A program made the translations under genes and the position numbers. Of a stretch of DNA of 64,000 bases, positions 55,322 through 64,000 are shown in pieces. The notes under the pieces were generated by a model. It saw only the letters and a program-made list of their open reading frames with translations, searched no databases and had not been told where the DNA came from. Source of the DNA: Clostridia bacterium. Its GTDB lineage: Bacteria > Bacillota > Clostridia > TANB77 > CAG-465. The DNA lies in contig JAQSXK010000001.1 in assembly GCA_029256705.1 (NCBI GenBank), forward strand, positions 62,001 to 126,000. Direction: 5' to 3'. Within the stretch, counting starts at the first letter, position 1. The number at the start of each line of letters is the position of its first letter.

Positions 55322-55699
55322 TTATTTTATATCTGCTTTCCATAAACCATGTAGATTACAATAAGCATATACTTCAATATTTTTTGCATCATTTATACAA
55401 AAAGATGCTTCTGGTTTCATTCCAGCTGAAAGTTTAACCATTTGATTTCCACCATCATATTTTAAATAAATCCAACTTATATAATGCTCTTCAATCATTG
55501 GATGATCAACACTTCCAACCTTAACATTAACAATACCATCATTTATTTCTACAACTGGTATATGTTTTTCAAAAGATGCTTCAACTGTATTAGCTTCTAG
55601 TAGAGTCATAGGTTGGTTGCAACAAGTTAATGTTCCGCCACCTTCTTCAACTAATTTAACAAGGTTACCACATACTTTACAAATGTAAAATTTTTTCAT
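55322..55699 (-). CDS. dfx: desulfoferrodoxin-type superoxide reductase
   Basis: CKVCGNLV...CCNQPM rubredoxin-like N-terminus; KHIPVVE, DHPMIEEHYISWI, CNLHGLW. Confidence 0.93.
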   Translation of the reverse strand: MKKFYICKVCGNLVKLVEEGGGTLTCCNQPMTLLEANTVEASFEKHIPVVEINDGIVNVKVGSVDHPMIEEHYISWIYLKYDGGNQMVKLSAGMKPEASFCINDAKNIEVYAYCNLHGLWKADIK

Positions 55700-55711
55700 A
55701 TATTTTACCTC

Positions 55712-56287
55712 CTAATAATTTTTTGATTGTAATTCAAAATAACTTTGAGGATGTTTACAAACTGGGCAAATTGTTGGAGCTATATTTCCAACATGTATAT
55801 GACCACAATTTAAACATTTCCAAATTGCTACTCCATCTTTTTCAAAGACTTTACCATCTTCTATATTTTTAAGTAATGCTAAATATCTTTCTTCATGTTC
55901 TTTTTCTATTTTTGCAACTTTTTCAAATAATGAAGCTATTTGAGTAAATCCTTCTTCTTTTGCTTCTTTAGCAAATGTAGCATACATATCTGTCCATTCA
56001 TAGTTTTCGCCATTTGCTGCATCTTTTAGATTTTCTATTGTTGATGGAACTTCTTCATTATGTAATAATTTAAACCATAATTTAGCATGTTCCTTTTCAT
56101 TTCCTGCCGTTTCTTCAAATATATTAGCTATTTGTTCATATCCCTCTTTTTTTGCTTTTGAAGCATAATATGTATATTTATTTCTAGCTTGAGACTCTCC
56201 TGCAAATGCAGCCATTAAATTAGCCTCTGTTCTTGTTCCTTTTATATCCATTTTTATTCCTCCTTTAATAAGTATATTATATAACAA
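55712..56287 (-). CDS. rbr: rubrerythrin
   Basis: [25 protein letters not shown]-terminal rubredoxin [20 protein letters not shown]. Confidence 0.95.
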   Translation of the reverse strand: MLYNILIKGGIKMDIKGTRTEANLMAAFAGESQARNKYTYYASKAKKEGYEQIANIFEETAGNEKEHAKLWFKLLHNEEVPSTIENLKDAANGENYEWTDMYATFAKEAKEEGFTQIASLFEKVAKIEKEHEERYLALLKNIEDGKVFEKDGVAIWKCLNCGHIHVGNIAPTICPVCKHPQSYFELQSKNY

Positions 56288-56401
56288 ATATATTATATTG
56301 TCAACCTTAAAATATTAATAATCTGTGAATTATTTTACAATAAAAAAAAACAAAACAGCATTGAAATTAATCAAAACTGATTTGCTTTTTTACCTAACTT
56401 A

Positions 56402-56686
56402 TTAATGATAAGATGATTTTTCTTCTTGTATTACTTGTTTCTGTAATATAAGTTCTTCATAAGTATTAACAGCAGAAAAATTTCTTTTCATAAATTTCAT
56501 GCAGTCCTCTGTTTCTGTTAGTTCTTTTTCATATTTATCGTTAGCTTTACGTAAATTACTATTTTGGAGTATCTGCCTTAAGTTTTTTTCACTTTCTTTT
56601 AACATAATCCAAGTATTAATCTCTGAGTTATCTAATATAAATTTTTCAATTCTGCAATCAAGTTCGATAATTATATCTTCCTTCAT
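56402..56686 (-). CDS. hypothetical protein, paralog of 56865..57170
   Basis: Protein alignment by eye to the neighbouring ORF; similar downstream hairpin. Confidence 0.6.
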   Translation of the reverse strand: MKEDIIIELDCRIEKFILDNSEINTWIMLKESEKNLRQILQNSNLRKANDKYEKELTETEDCMKFMKRNFSAVNTYEELILQKQVIQEEKSSYH

Positions 56687-56817
56687 ATTATTCTCCTTTT
56701 AATCAATTAAGAGTTGTTTAATTAGTTTATTAAAGCTTACTTATACTTTATAAATATTTTACTATTATAACATATGTGTCAAGCATTGTTATTGCTAAAT
56801 TATTTATTAAAAAACAA

Positions 56818-56846
56818 ACCAGTTTTGAAATTAATCAAAACTGGCT
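56818..56846 (-). terminator. terminator of 56865..57170
   Basis: ccagttttga-aatta-atcaaaactgg; similar sequence recurs at about 56355-56387. Confidence 0.65.
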
Positions 56847-56864
56847 TAGACTATTAGCACCTTA

Positions 56865-57170
56865 TTATAGACTTTTTTCATCTATTTCTTGAGTCTTAGA
56901 CAACATCTTTTGTTTTACACAAATTAATGCATCATAAAGCATAAGTGAAGAGTATTCTTTCTTCATAGAAGACATTTCACTTTCTACTTTAGTAAGTTCT
57001 TCCCGATTTTCAACACAATTTTCTAGTGGATTACTACTGCTTAGCATTTCTGTTAAAACTTTTTGTTTTTCCTTCAGTAAAATCCATCCATATACCTCAT
57101 TATGGGAGTTTTTAAGTTCTTTGATTTGAAGATCAATTTCTAAAATTCTGTCATTTTCCATACTCTTCAC
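56865..57170 (-). CDS. hypothetical protein, paralog of 56402..56686
   Basis: SNPLENCVENREELTKVE aligned with SNLRKANDKYEKELTETE. Confidence 0.6.
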   Translation of the reverse strand: MKSMENDRILEIDLQIKELKNSHNEVYGWILLKEKQKVLTEMLSSSNPLENCVENREELTKVESEMSSMKKEYSSLMLYDALICVKQKMLSKTQEIDEKSL

Positions 57171-57378
57171 TCCTTTTTAGGTTATTTTTCATTGCAATAT
57201 AACGCCGTTTTAGGTAGATTTAATAAAACTCACCTAACAAATTAAAGATATATACATTATACCATATATGTCAAGTATTACCGCTGCTAAATTTTGTCAC
57301 TTTTAACGTATTAACTATTTTTAACTTGACATAGTTTTTAATTAGTTATATAATATTAGCATAAAAGGAGGAAGTTTT

Positions 57379-57951
57379 ATGATTGAAATAAGATGGCACG
57401 GCCGTGGTGGTCAAGGTGCAAAAACAGCTTCATTATTACTTGCAGATGCTGCATTCAATACAGGAAAATTTATTCAAGGATTTCCAGAATATGGTCCTGA
57501 AAGAATGGGTGCTCCAATGACAGCATATAACCGTATAGATGAAAATGAAATTAGAATTCATTCAAATGTGTATGAACCAGATTACGTTGTTGTTGTTGAC
57601 GATACTTTAATTGGTACAGTTGATGTTACAAATGGATTAAAAAAGGAAGGTGCAATACTTGTAAACACAAGTGAACCTATAGAAAAAATTAGAAAAGAAT
57701 TAAGCGGATATACTGGTAAGGTATACACACTAGATGCAACTAAAATTAGTTTAGAATGTTTAAAAGCTAATTTCCCAAATACTGCACTACTTGCAGCTAT
57801 TATAAAAATAACAAATATAATGGACAGAGAAACCCTTATAAAGGATATGGAAGGTTCATTCAAACATAAATTTGCTAGAAAACCTGAGGTTATACCACCT
57901 AATATGGAATGTTTAACTAGGGGCTTTGATGAATTGAATGGAGGGGAATAA
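57379..57951 (+). CDS. porG: 2-oxoacid:ferredoxin oxidoreductase gamma subunit
   Basis: EIRWHGRGGQGAKTASLLLADAA. Confidence 0.92.
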   Translation: MIEIRWHGRGGQGAKTASLLLADAAFNTGKFIQGFPEYGPERMGAPMTAYNRIDENEIRIHSNVYEPDYVVVVDDTLIGTVDVTNGLKKEGAILVNTSEPIEKIRKELSGYTGKVYTLDATKISLECLKANFPNTALLAAIIKITNIMDRETLIKDMEGSFKHKFARKPEVIPPNMECLTRGFDELNGGE

Positions 57952-57954
57952 CAG

Positions 57955-58221
57955 ATGAGTAAATTATCTAAAGTTGGAAGTAATATTTTAAAAGATGGAA
58001 ATTCTGTAGAAGTATTAACTGGCGATTGGAGAAGTAGAAAACCTATTCACAATAGAGATAAGTGTACAAATTGTATGATGTGTGTACCTTATTGCCCAGA
58101 AAATTGTATTATCCAAAAAGATAATATTATACAGGATTTTGATTTAAATTACTGTAAAGGTTGCGGAGTTTGTGCTAAAGTATGTCCATTCAAAGCAATT
58201 GAAATGAAATCAGAGGATTAA
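57955..58221 (+). CDS. porD: 2-oxoacid:ferredoxin oxidoreductase delta subunit (2x4Fe-4S)
   Basis: CTNCMMCVPYCPENC, CKGCGVCAKVCPFKAI. Confidence 0.92.
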   Translation: MSKLSKVGSNILKDGNSVEVLTGDWRSRKPIHNRDKCTNCMMCVPYCPENCIIQKDNIIQDFDLNYCKGCGVCAKVCPFKAIEMKSED

Positions 58222-58239
58222 TGAAAGGAGAAATATATT

Positions 58240-59418
58240 ATGGCAATTAGAGAAAGATTAAGTGGAAACGAAGCAGTCGCTACTGCTATGAAACAAATAA
58301 ACCCAGATACAGTTGCAGCCTACCCTATTACTCCTGCTACTGAAATACCTCAATACTTTGCAAACTTTGTATCTAATGGATCAGTAACAACTGAATTTAT
58401 TCCAGTTGAAAGTGAACACAGTGCTATGTCTGCATGTATTGGTGCATCAGCTGCTGGAGCAAGAGTTATGACTGCTACTTCATCACAAGGTTTAGCATAT
58501 ATGTTTGAAACTCTTTATATAGCTTCTGGTCTTAGATTACCTATTGTTTTAGTGAATGTAAATAGAGCACTATCTGCTCCAATTAATATACATAACGATC
58601 ATTCAGATTCAATGGGAGCTAGAGATGCAGGCTTTATACAATTATATTGTGAAAGTAATCAAGAAGCATATGACAACACAATAATGGCTGTAAAAATAGC
58701 TGAAAAAGCTAAATTACCTGTTATGGTTTGTTATGATGGATTTATAACATCACATTCAATAGAAAATATTATGCTTATGGAAAATGAGGAAGTTAAAAAT
58801 TTTGTTGGTGAATATAATCCAGAAGAATATTTATTAGATGATAAAAGAAATATTTCTATTGGACCTTTATCTCTTCAAAATAGTTACTTTGAGCAAAGAA
58901 AAGAAATAGCTGATGCTATGGTAGATTCAAAAGAAATTATTAAAGAAGTTTCTGAAGAATTCTACAAATTAACTGGTAGAAAACATGGTTTATACGAAAA
59001 ATATATGTTAGATGATGCTGAATTAGGTATAATAGTATTAAACTCTACAGCTGGAACTGCAAAAGAAGCTATAGACGTATTAAGATCTAAGGGCGTAAAA
59101 GCTGGTTTGTTAAAGCCAAGATGTTTTAGACCATTACCTTACTTAGAAATTTCAGAAGAAGTAAAAAATTTAAAAGTTCTTGCTATTATGGATAAAGCAG
59201 ATAGTGTAAATGGATACTCTGGCCCATTATTTTCAGAGATAACATCTGCAATGTATACAAGTAACGTAAAAGTTCCTACAGTAAACTATATATATGGTTT
59301 AGGTGGTAGAGATGTTAAAATAGATAACATTTTTGAAGTATTTAGTGATTTAGAGACTATCGCCAAAACTGGTAAAATAACTACATTAACTAATTATTTA
59401 GGATTGAGAGGTGAATAA
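58240..59418 (+). CDS. porA: 2-oxoacid:ferredoxin oxidoreductase alpha subunit
   Basis: GNEAVATAMKQINPDTVAAYPITPATEI. Confidence 0.93.
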   Translation: MAIRERLSGNEAVATAMKQINPDTVAAYPITPATEIPQYFANFVSNGSVTTEFIPVESEHSAMSACIGASAAGARVMTATSSQGLAYMFETLYIASGLRLPIVLVNVNRALSAPINIHNDHSDSMGARDAGFIQLYCESNQEAYDNTIMAVKIAEKAKLPVMVCYDGFITSHSIENIMLMENEEVKNFVGEYNPEEYLLDDKRNISIGPLSLQNSYFEQRKEIADAMVDSKEIIKEVSEEFYKLTGRKHGLYEKYMLDDAELGIIVLNSTAGTAKEAIDVLRSKGVKAGLLKPRCFRPLPYLEISEEVKNLKVLAIMDKADSVNGYSGPLFSEITSAMYTSNVKVPTVNYIYGLGGRDVKIDNIFEVFSDLETIAKTGKITTLTNYLGLRGE

Positions 59419-59419
59419 T

Positions 59420-60373
59420 ATGGCATATAGTATAAAAGATATGGTAAATAAAAAAGCAAGATTTGTAAGCGGGCATAGAATGTGTGCTGGATGCGGTGCT
59501 CCTCCTATTGTAAGAACTGTACTTAGAACATTAAAAGAAGATGATAATGCTTTAATTACCTCTGCAACTGGCTGTTTAGAAGTATCTAGTTGTATATATC
59601 CTTACACATCTTGGGGAAATGCTTCATTTATACATAGTGCATTCGAAAATGCAGGAGCAACAATTTCTGGTGCTTCAGCAGCATATACTGCTTTAAAAAG
59701 AAGAGGAAAAATTAGTAAAAATACAAAATTTATAGCTTTTGGTGGTGATGGTGGTACTTTAGATATAGGCTTTCAAGCTTTATCTGGTGCAATGGAAAGA
59801 GGTCATGATATAACATACGTATGTTACGATAACGGTGGTTACATGAATACTGGAACACAGCGTTCTTCTTCTACTCCACATTTTGCAGATACTACAACTA
59901 CACCTGCAGGTTCAAAAATTCCTGGTAAAGTTCAAATGAGAAAAGATTTAACAGAGATAATGGCAAAACATAATATTCCTTATGTTGCACAAACTGCTGC
60001 CATTGGAAACCAAAAAGATTTATATGAAAAAGCTGAAAAAGCTATATATACAGAAGGTCCTACTTATATGTCAGTACTTTCTCCTTGCCCAAGAGGTTGG
60101 GGTTATCCTACTGATGATTTATTACTTATGAATAAACTTGCTGTTGATACTTGCTTTTGGCCTTTATATGAAATTGAAAATGGTGTATATAGAATTACAT
60201 ATAAGCCAGCTAAGAAATTACCTGTTGAAGAATTTTTAAAAATGCAAAAAAGATTTAAACATTTATTTAAAGAAGAAAACAGATGGATGATTGATCAACT
60301 TCAAACAGAAGTAGATAAAAAGTGGGATTACCTACTTAAACAAGAAGAATTTACAAATAGTTTAAATAAATAA
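59420..60373 (+). CDS. porB: 2-oxoacid:ferredoxin oxidoreductase beta subunit (TPP-binding)
   Basis: GHRMCAGCGAPPIVR, GGDGGTLDIGFQALSGAMERG. Confidence 0.93.
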   Translation: MAYSIKDMVNKKARFVSGHRMCAGCGAPPIVRTVLRTLKEDDNALITSATGCLEVSSCIYPYTSWGNASFIHSAFENAGATISGASAAYTALKRRGKISKNTKFIAFGGDGGTLDIGFQALSGAMERGHDITYVCYDNGGYMNTGTQRSSSTPHFADTTTTPAGSKIPGKVQMRKDLTEIMAKHNIPYVAQTAAIGNQKDLYEKAEKAIYTEGPTYMSVLSPCPRGWGYPTDDLLLMNKLAVDTCFWPLYEIENGVYRITYKPAKKLPVEEFLKMQKRFKHLFKEENRWMIDQLQTEVDKKWDYLLKQEEFTNSLNK

Positions 60374-60385
60374 TATCAAAATTAA

Positions 60386-60438
60386 AAATAACCTATAAAC
60401 TTATACAATATTTTGTATTTCTAGTTTATAGGTTATTT
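60386..60438. terminator. bidirectional terminator
   Basis: aaataacctataaac ... gtttataggttattt. Confidence 0.75.
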
Positions 60439-60465
60439 CATTTTATCTTATTTTAATAAAAATAA

Positions 60466-61719
60466 TTAAATTATATAGAGTACTACACGAAAAGATAAAC
60501 AAACACTAGCATTTGTTATACTAGGATAGTCATTACCACGATATGCAGCTGGTGCGTATCCTCCACCACTAGCATAATGCACACCGCCACGACAAACACG
60601 GGTAGATCCATAAATTTCACTTGTCCAGTCCCAAGTATTCCCGGCTAGATCATATATATTATTTGCTTTCCACATTTCACTATATCCTGCTACTTGTTTT
60701 GTTTTATATCCTGTAACATTTGCAGGGGCTATTGAATCATAAAAGTTTCCCCACGATCTACTATCTGTTATATTTTTGCCTGAATTTTGTATCCATTTCA
60801 TTATAGTATCCCATTGTGTACCAGTTACAAGTCCACTTTTAACTTTCTCTGTATTATACATTGATTCAGATTTTATTTTTAAATCCGTATATTTTATATT
60901 CGCCCATACTGTTGCATTTTTTTTACTTACTAATTGGTCTACCCCTACTTTTCCAGCTTCATATCTTGCTATATAAAATCCACCATATTTCAACACTTGA
61001 TTTTCTTCACTTGTTACATCTGCTGGTAATGTATCATCTGTTGTTGATGCATATGATATGTTAGTTGTGCACCATTTTGTATAAGCTACATTTGTTCCAT
61101 CTACAGGAACCCACACAAATTGATTTCCATTAACATCTTCTATTACTAATCCTTTATTCCAGTCTGTTGGCCAGGTTGCACCATCATCAATTGCTTTAAA
61201 TCCCTTTGGTATTAGCGGATTTCGATATGTTGCTACTTTACCGTTTACAGTTGTATTTTCCGTTGCTATTACATTTACACCTAATTCTACTTTATTTTGT
61301 ATTCCCATTTCTTTAATATAATCTTTTTCTACTAAAACATCTCCTACATAAACTAATTCACCATTTTGTATTTCTAATTTTGCACCGTCTGCAACTGTTA
61401 TACTTTTAATATATTCTTTTATTGTTCCTGTTATATTACCCTGTGTACCATCCCATGCAGGTGCGTTAAATAATCTTGGATTAAAAGAACTACTTTGCAA
61501 ATACTTACCCGATATAACAATTGCAAGCTCTGAGTTATATTGTTCTATATTTGTTTTAAATTTTGCTTCATTTGCTTGTGGTATTATATTGCTATTTGTT
61601 AAATTAAGTATAACTGATCCTGCTAGTATTATAATAACTATGATCGTTATTATTAGCACTATTAATGATATTCCTTTATTTCTTTTCATTATTAATATAC
61701 CTCTTCTTTCTAATTTCAA
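60466..61719 (-). CDS. prepilin-like N-terminus plus FGE/C-type-lectin-like C-terminal domain (paralog of 53952..55187)
   Basis: KGISLIVLIITIIVIIILAG; FVWVPVDG, GGFYIARYEAGK, NIYDLAGNTWDWTSEIYGSTRVCRGGVHYASGGGYAPAAYRG...LSFRVVLYII. Confidence 0.8.
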   Translation of the reverse strand: MKLERRGILIMKRNKGISLIVLIITIIVIIILAGSVILNLTNSNIIPQANEAKFKTNIEQYNSELAIVISGKYLQSSSFNPRLFNAPAWDGTQGNITGTIKEYIKSITVADGAKLEIQNGELVYVGDVLVEKDYIKEMGIQNKVELGVNVIATENTTVNGKVATYRNPLIPKGFKAIDDGATWPTDWNKGLVIEDVNGNQFVWVPVDGTNVAYTKWCTTNISYASTTDDTLPADVTSEENQVLKYGGFYIARYEAGKVGVDQLVSKKNATVWANIKYTDLKIKSESMYNTEKVKSGLVTGTQWDTIMKWIQNSGKNITDSRSWGNFYDSIAPANVTGYKTKQVAGYSEMWKANNIYDLAGNTWDWTSEIYGSTRVCRGGVHYASGGGYAPAAYRGNDYPSITNASVCLSFRVVLYII

Positions 61720-61814
61720 TAAAAATCATTATTTGCTAAATTATACAACATATGTATTTTTTTGTCAATAAGTTTAAAAAATTATATATTAAAAATATGT
61801 AATTTAAATTAAAG

Positions 61815-61852
61815 AAAAGACGCTCTCTGCAACTATACAGAAAGCGTCTTTT
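61815..61852 (-). terminator. terminator of 61866..62621
   Basis: aaaagacgctctctg ... cagaaagcgtctttt. Confidence 0.75.
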
Positions 61853-61865
61853 TCATTTATTATTT

Positions 61866-62621
61866 TTATCCTACATATTTTAATTCATTATCTTCTAATG
61901 TAATATCAGCTCCTTTTTTATTTAATAAATATGCAGGTATATATGCTATAAATATTGCAGTTAATGCAACTAGTTCAAGCCAAAATATTGGAGGCATATA
62001 TTCAACAAAAGGATATATTCTATATATATGAGCTGGCAATTGTCCCATCATTATATAATTAGTATTGAATATTCCATTAAATATAGCCATAACAAATACT
62101 ATTAAGTTACCTGTGACATATGCTTTTAATATATCTTTTTTATGTATTTTATACTTTAAAACAACCAATACATATATACTACTAAGTAGCATAAAATGAT
62201 GACTAATTATGAACTGCCAAAATATTAGTCTATCATAATCAAATTTCAAGTCAGGCCATATTATTGCAGGTATGGGTCCTACAAAGGTAAAAAAGTATAT
62301 TATACTATACAATTTTCTATTTCCGGTTATTAATACATACATAAATATATATCCCGTTATGAAACAAAAATGTAATGGTAAATCTAATCTCCAATCATAG
62401 GTTTTAAGTATTATTTTAGATATATAATATACTGACATATTAATAAATAAAATAGCTGCTAAAATGTATCTAATGTTCTCTTTAAATTTTAAAGTTCTTA
62501 ATTTATCCTTATATTTAAAAATGAGTAATGCTATAACAACAGTAGTTACGGATAAAAATATATGCATTGGTCCAAATAGTACAAATGGGGTACCACCAAT
62601 CTCAGTAAAAAATTCTTTCAT
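61866..62621 (-). CDS. TIGR02206/YwaF-like integral membrane protein
   Basis: Multi-TM, WRLDLPLHFCFITG. Confidence 0.75.
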   Translation of the reverse strand: MKEFFTEIGGTPFVLFGPMHIFLSVTTVVIALLIFKYKDKLRTLKFKENIRYILAAILFINMSVYYISKIILKTYDWRLDLPLHFCFITGYIFMYVLITGNRKLYSIIYFFTFVGPIPAIIWPDLKFDYDRLIFWQFIISHHFMLLSSIYVLVVLKYKIHKKDILKAYVTGNLIVFVMAIFNGIFNTNYIMMGQLPAHIYRIYPFVEYMPPIFWLELVALTAIFIAYIPAYLLNKKGADITLEDNELKYVG

Positions 62622-62632
62622 TTATTTCCCCT

Positions 62633-63970
62633 CTATTTCATCTTCATTGAAATAACCTTAGATATTCCATATTCCTCCATTGTAATACCATAAACTGTTT
62701 TTGCCACTTCCATAGTACCTTTTCTATGTGTAATTACAATAAACTGTGTTTCTTTTGAATATTTTTTTATATATTCTGCAAATCTTTGAACATTAATATC
62801 GTCCAAAGCTGCTTCTATTTCATCCAATATACAAAATGGAGGTGCTTTAATTTTAAGTATAGCAAATAGTAAAGCTGTAGCTGTAAGTGCTCTTTCACCA
62901 CCAGATAAAAGCATCATACTTTGTAGTTTTTTACCTGGAGGCTGAACTTCAATTTCAATTCCAGATTCTAATATATTACTTTCATCTGTAAGTGTTAATG
63001 CTGCTTTACCACCACCAAATAATTCTGAAAAAGTTTCAGCAAAATTTTCATTAATTATTTTAAATTGTTTAGTAAATTGACTTTTCATAAGTGTTGTCAT
63101 ATTAGATATTAAATTTTCTAATTTTTGTTTGGTCTCATCTAAATCTTTCTTTTGAACAGTTATAAAATCATAACGAGCTTTTACATTATTATATTCTTCA
63201 ATTGATGATATGTCTACATCACCTAAGTTTTTTATTTCGTTTCTTAATTTTTCTGCATTTTTATTTATATTAGTCATATCTTCAATAACAGGTATTGAAT
63301 TATAATATTCTTTAGCTGATGATATAGTTAGTTCATATTCATCCCACATCTTATTTTTTAAACTATCTATTTCTATATCAAATTTAATTTTTCTATTTTC
63401 AACCTTAGATTTTTCTTCTTTAATTTTACCTATTTTATTAACACTTTCAAGCATTTTTAATTCTAATGTATCTTGCTTAACCATACAATCTTTTTTATCT
63501 AATTTTAATTTTTCAGATATATCTAAGTAATCTTGTTTAAATTTAACTAATTCCTTAGATTCATTTTCTAAATTTACTATATCTTGTTTTAAACTTATTA
63601 TTTCTTTTAAGTATTCCTCTTTTTGTTTATTTCTTCTATCTATACCTTCTTCAAAGTTGTTTATATCTGATTCTAATTTAGTTTTCATTTCATCAATAGA
63701 TAATGCACTTTCATCAAATGAAGAAAGTGATATTTTTAGATTAACTATATCTTCATTTAAGAAATTAATGTTTTGTTCTTTAGCTTTATTGTATCTAGTA
63801 TACTCTTCTACTTCTGAATTTAACTGTGTAATTTGATTATTTATGCTTGTCACATTATTATTTATTTCTTCAATACTTTTCAGTAATGTTTCATTTTCAT
63901 TTAAAAGCATAGTTTTCATTTCTTCAGACTTTAAATTATTTTCTTCAGATTTAGCTATGTCTTTTTTCAC
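62633..63970 (-). CDS. smc: chromosome segregation protein SMC, C-terminal part (continues past window end)
   Basis: Coiled coil plus LLSGGERALTATALLFAILKIKAPPFCILDEIEAALDD. Confidence 0.93.
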   Translation of the reverse strand: MKKDIAKSEENNLKSEEMKTMLLNENETLLKSIEEINNNVTSINNQITQLNSEVEEYTRYNKAKEQNINFLNEDIVNLKISLSSFDESALSIDEMKTKLESDINNFEEGIDRRNKQKEEYLKEIISLKQDIVNLENESKELVKFKQDYLDISEKLKLDKKDCMVKQDTLELKMLESVNKIGKIKEEKSKVENRKIKFDIEIDSLKNKMWDEYELTISSAKEYYNSIPVIEDMTNINKNAEKLRNEIKNLGDVDISSIEEYNNVKARYDFITVQKKDLDETKQKLENLISNMTTLMKSQFTKQFKIINENFAETFSELFGGGKAALTLTDESNILESGIEIEVQPPGKKLQSMMLLSGGERALTATALLFAILKIKAPPFCILDEIEAALDDINVQRFAEYIKKYSKETQFIVITHRKGTMEVAKTVYGITMEEYGISKVISMKMK

Positions 63971-64000
63971 ATTTTCAAGTTTTTCTGTATACGTAGCAAC

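Noticed and set aside
53952-61719. A complete diversity-generating retroelement in the window
   Set aside because: No reverse transcriptase ORF, accessory protein or template repeat was found; the two candidate target genes are too diverged from each other to show adenine-specific mutagenesis.

Overview
Chromosomal window from a low-GC, probably spore-forming, anaerobic Clostridia-like Firmicute (SpoIIR, DpaA-like, bifurcating [FeFe]-hydrogenase, 4-subunit 2-oxoacid:ferredoxin oxidoreductase, superoxide reductase, rubrerythrin). Most of it is core gene content on the minus strand: def, ftsK, rsmD, pyrimidine-nucleoside phosphorylase, rnhB, hydABC-type hydrogenase, fba, rpmG-secE-nusG-rplKAJL, ogg, folD, tgt, gatCAB, mfd, topB, ligA, smc 3' part. 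No CRISPR array, transposase, prophage or reverse transcriptase was found. Most unusual observations: (1) two conserved genes, ppaC and topB, are each interrupted by a +1 frame change, and in both the frame-0 codon at the junction is CGG followed by A (CGG-A); skipping the C and reading GGA (Gly) restores homology. By manual scan CGG is otherwise almost unused in-frame here, with two exceptions in hypothetical ORFs. This suggests +1 frameshifting at a hungry or unassigned CGG codon, to be weighed against assembly error or pseudogenes. (2) An intact asparagine-synthetase-like ORF has lost every catalytic motif in both domains (pseudoenzyme), and it sits where rpoB would normally follow rplL. 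(3) Two prepilin-leader proteins with FGE/C-type-lectin-like C-termini resemble DGR target proteins, and a 2204-aa repeat protein carries two related modules but has no visible export signal.
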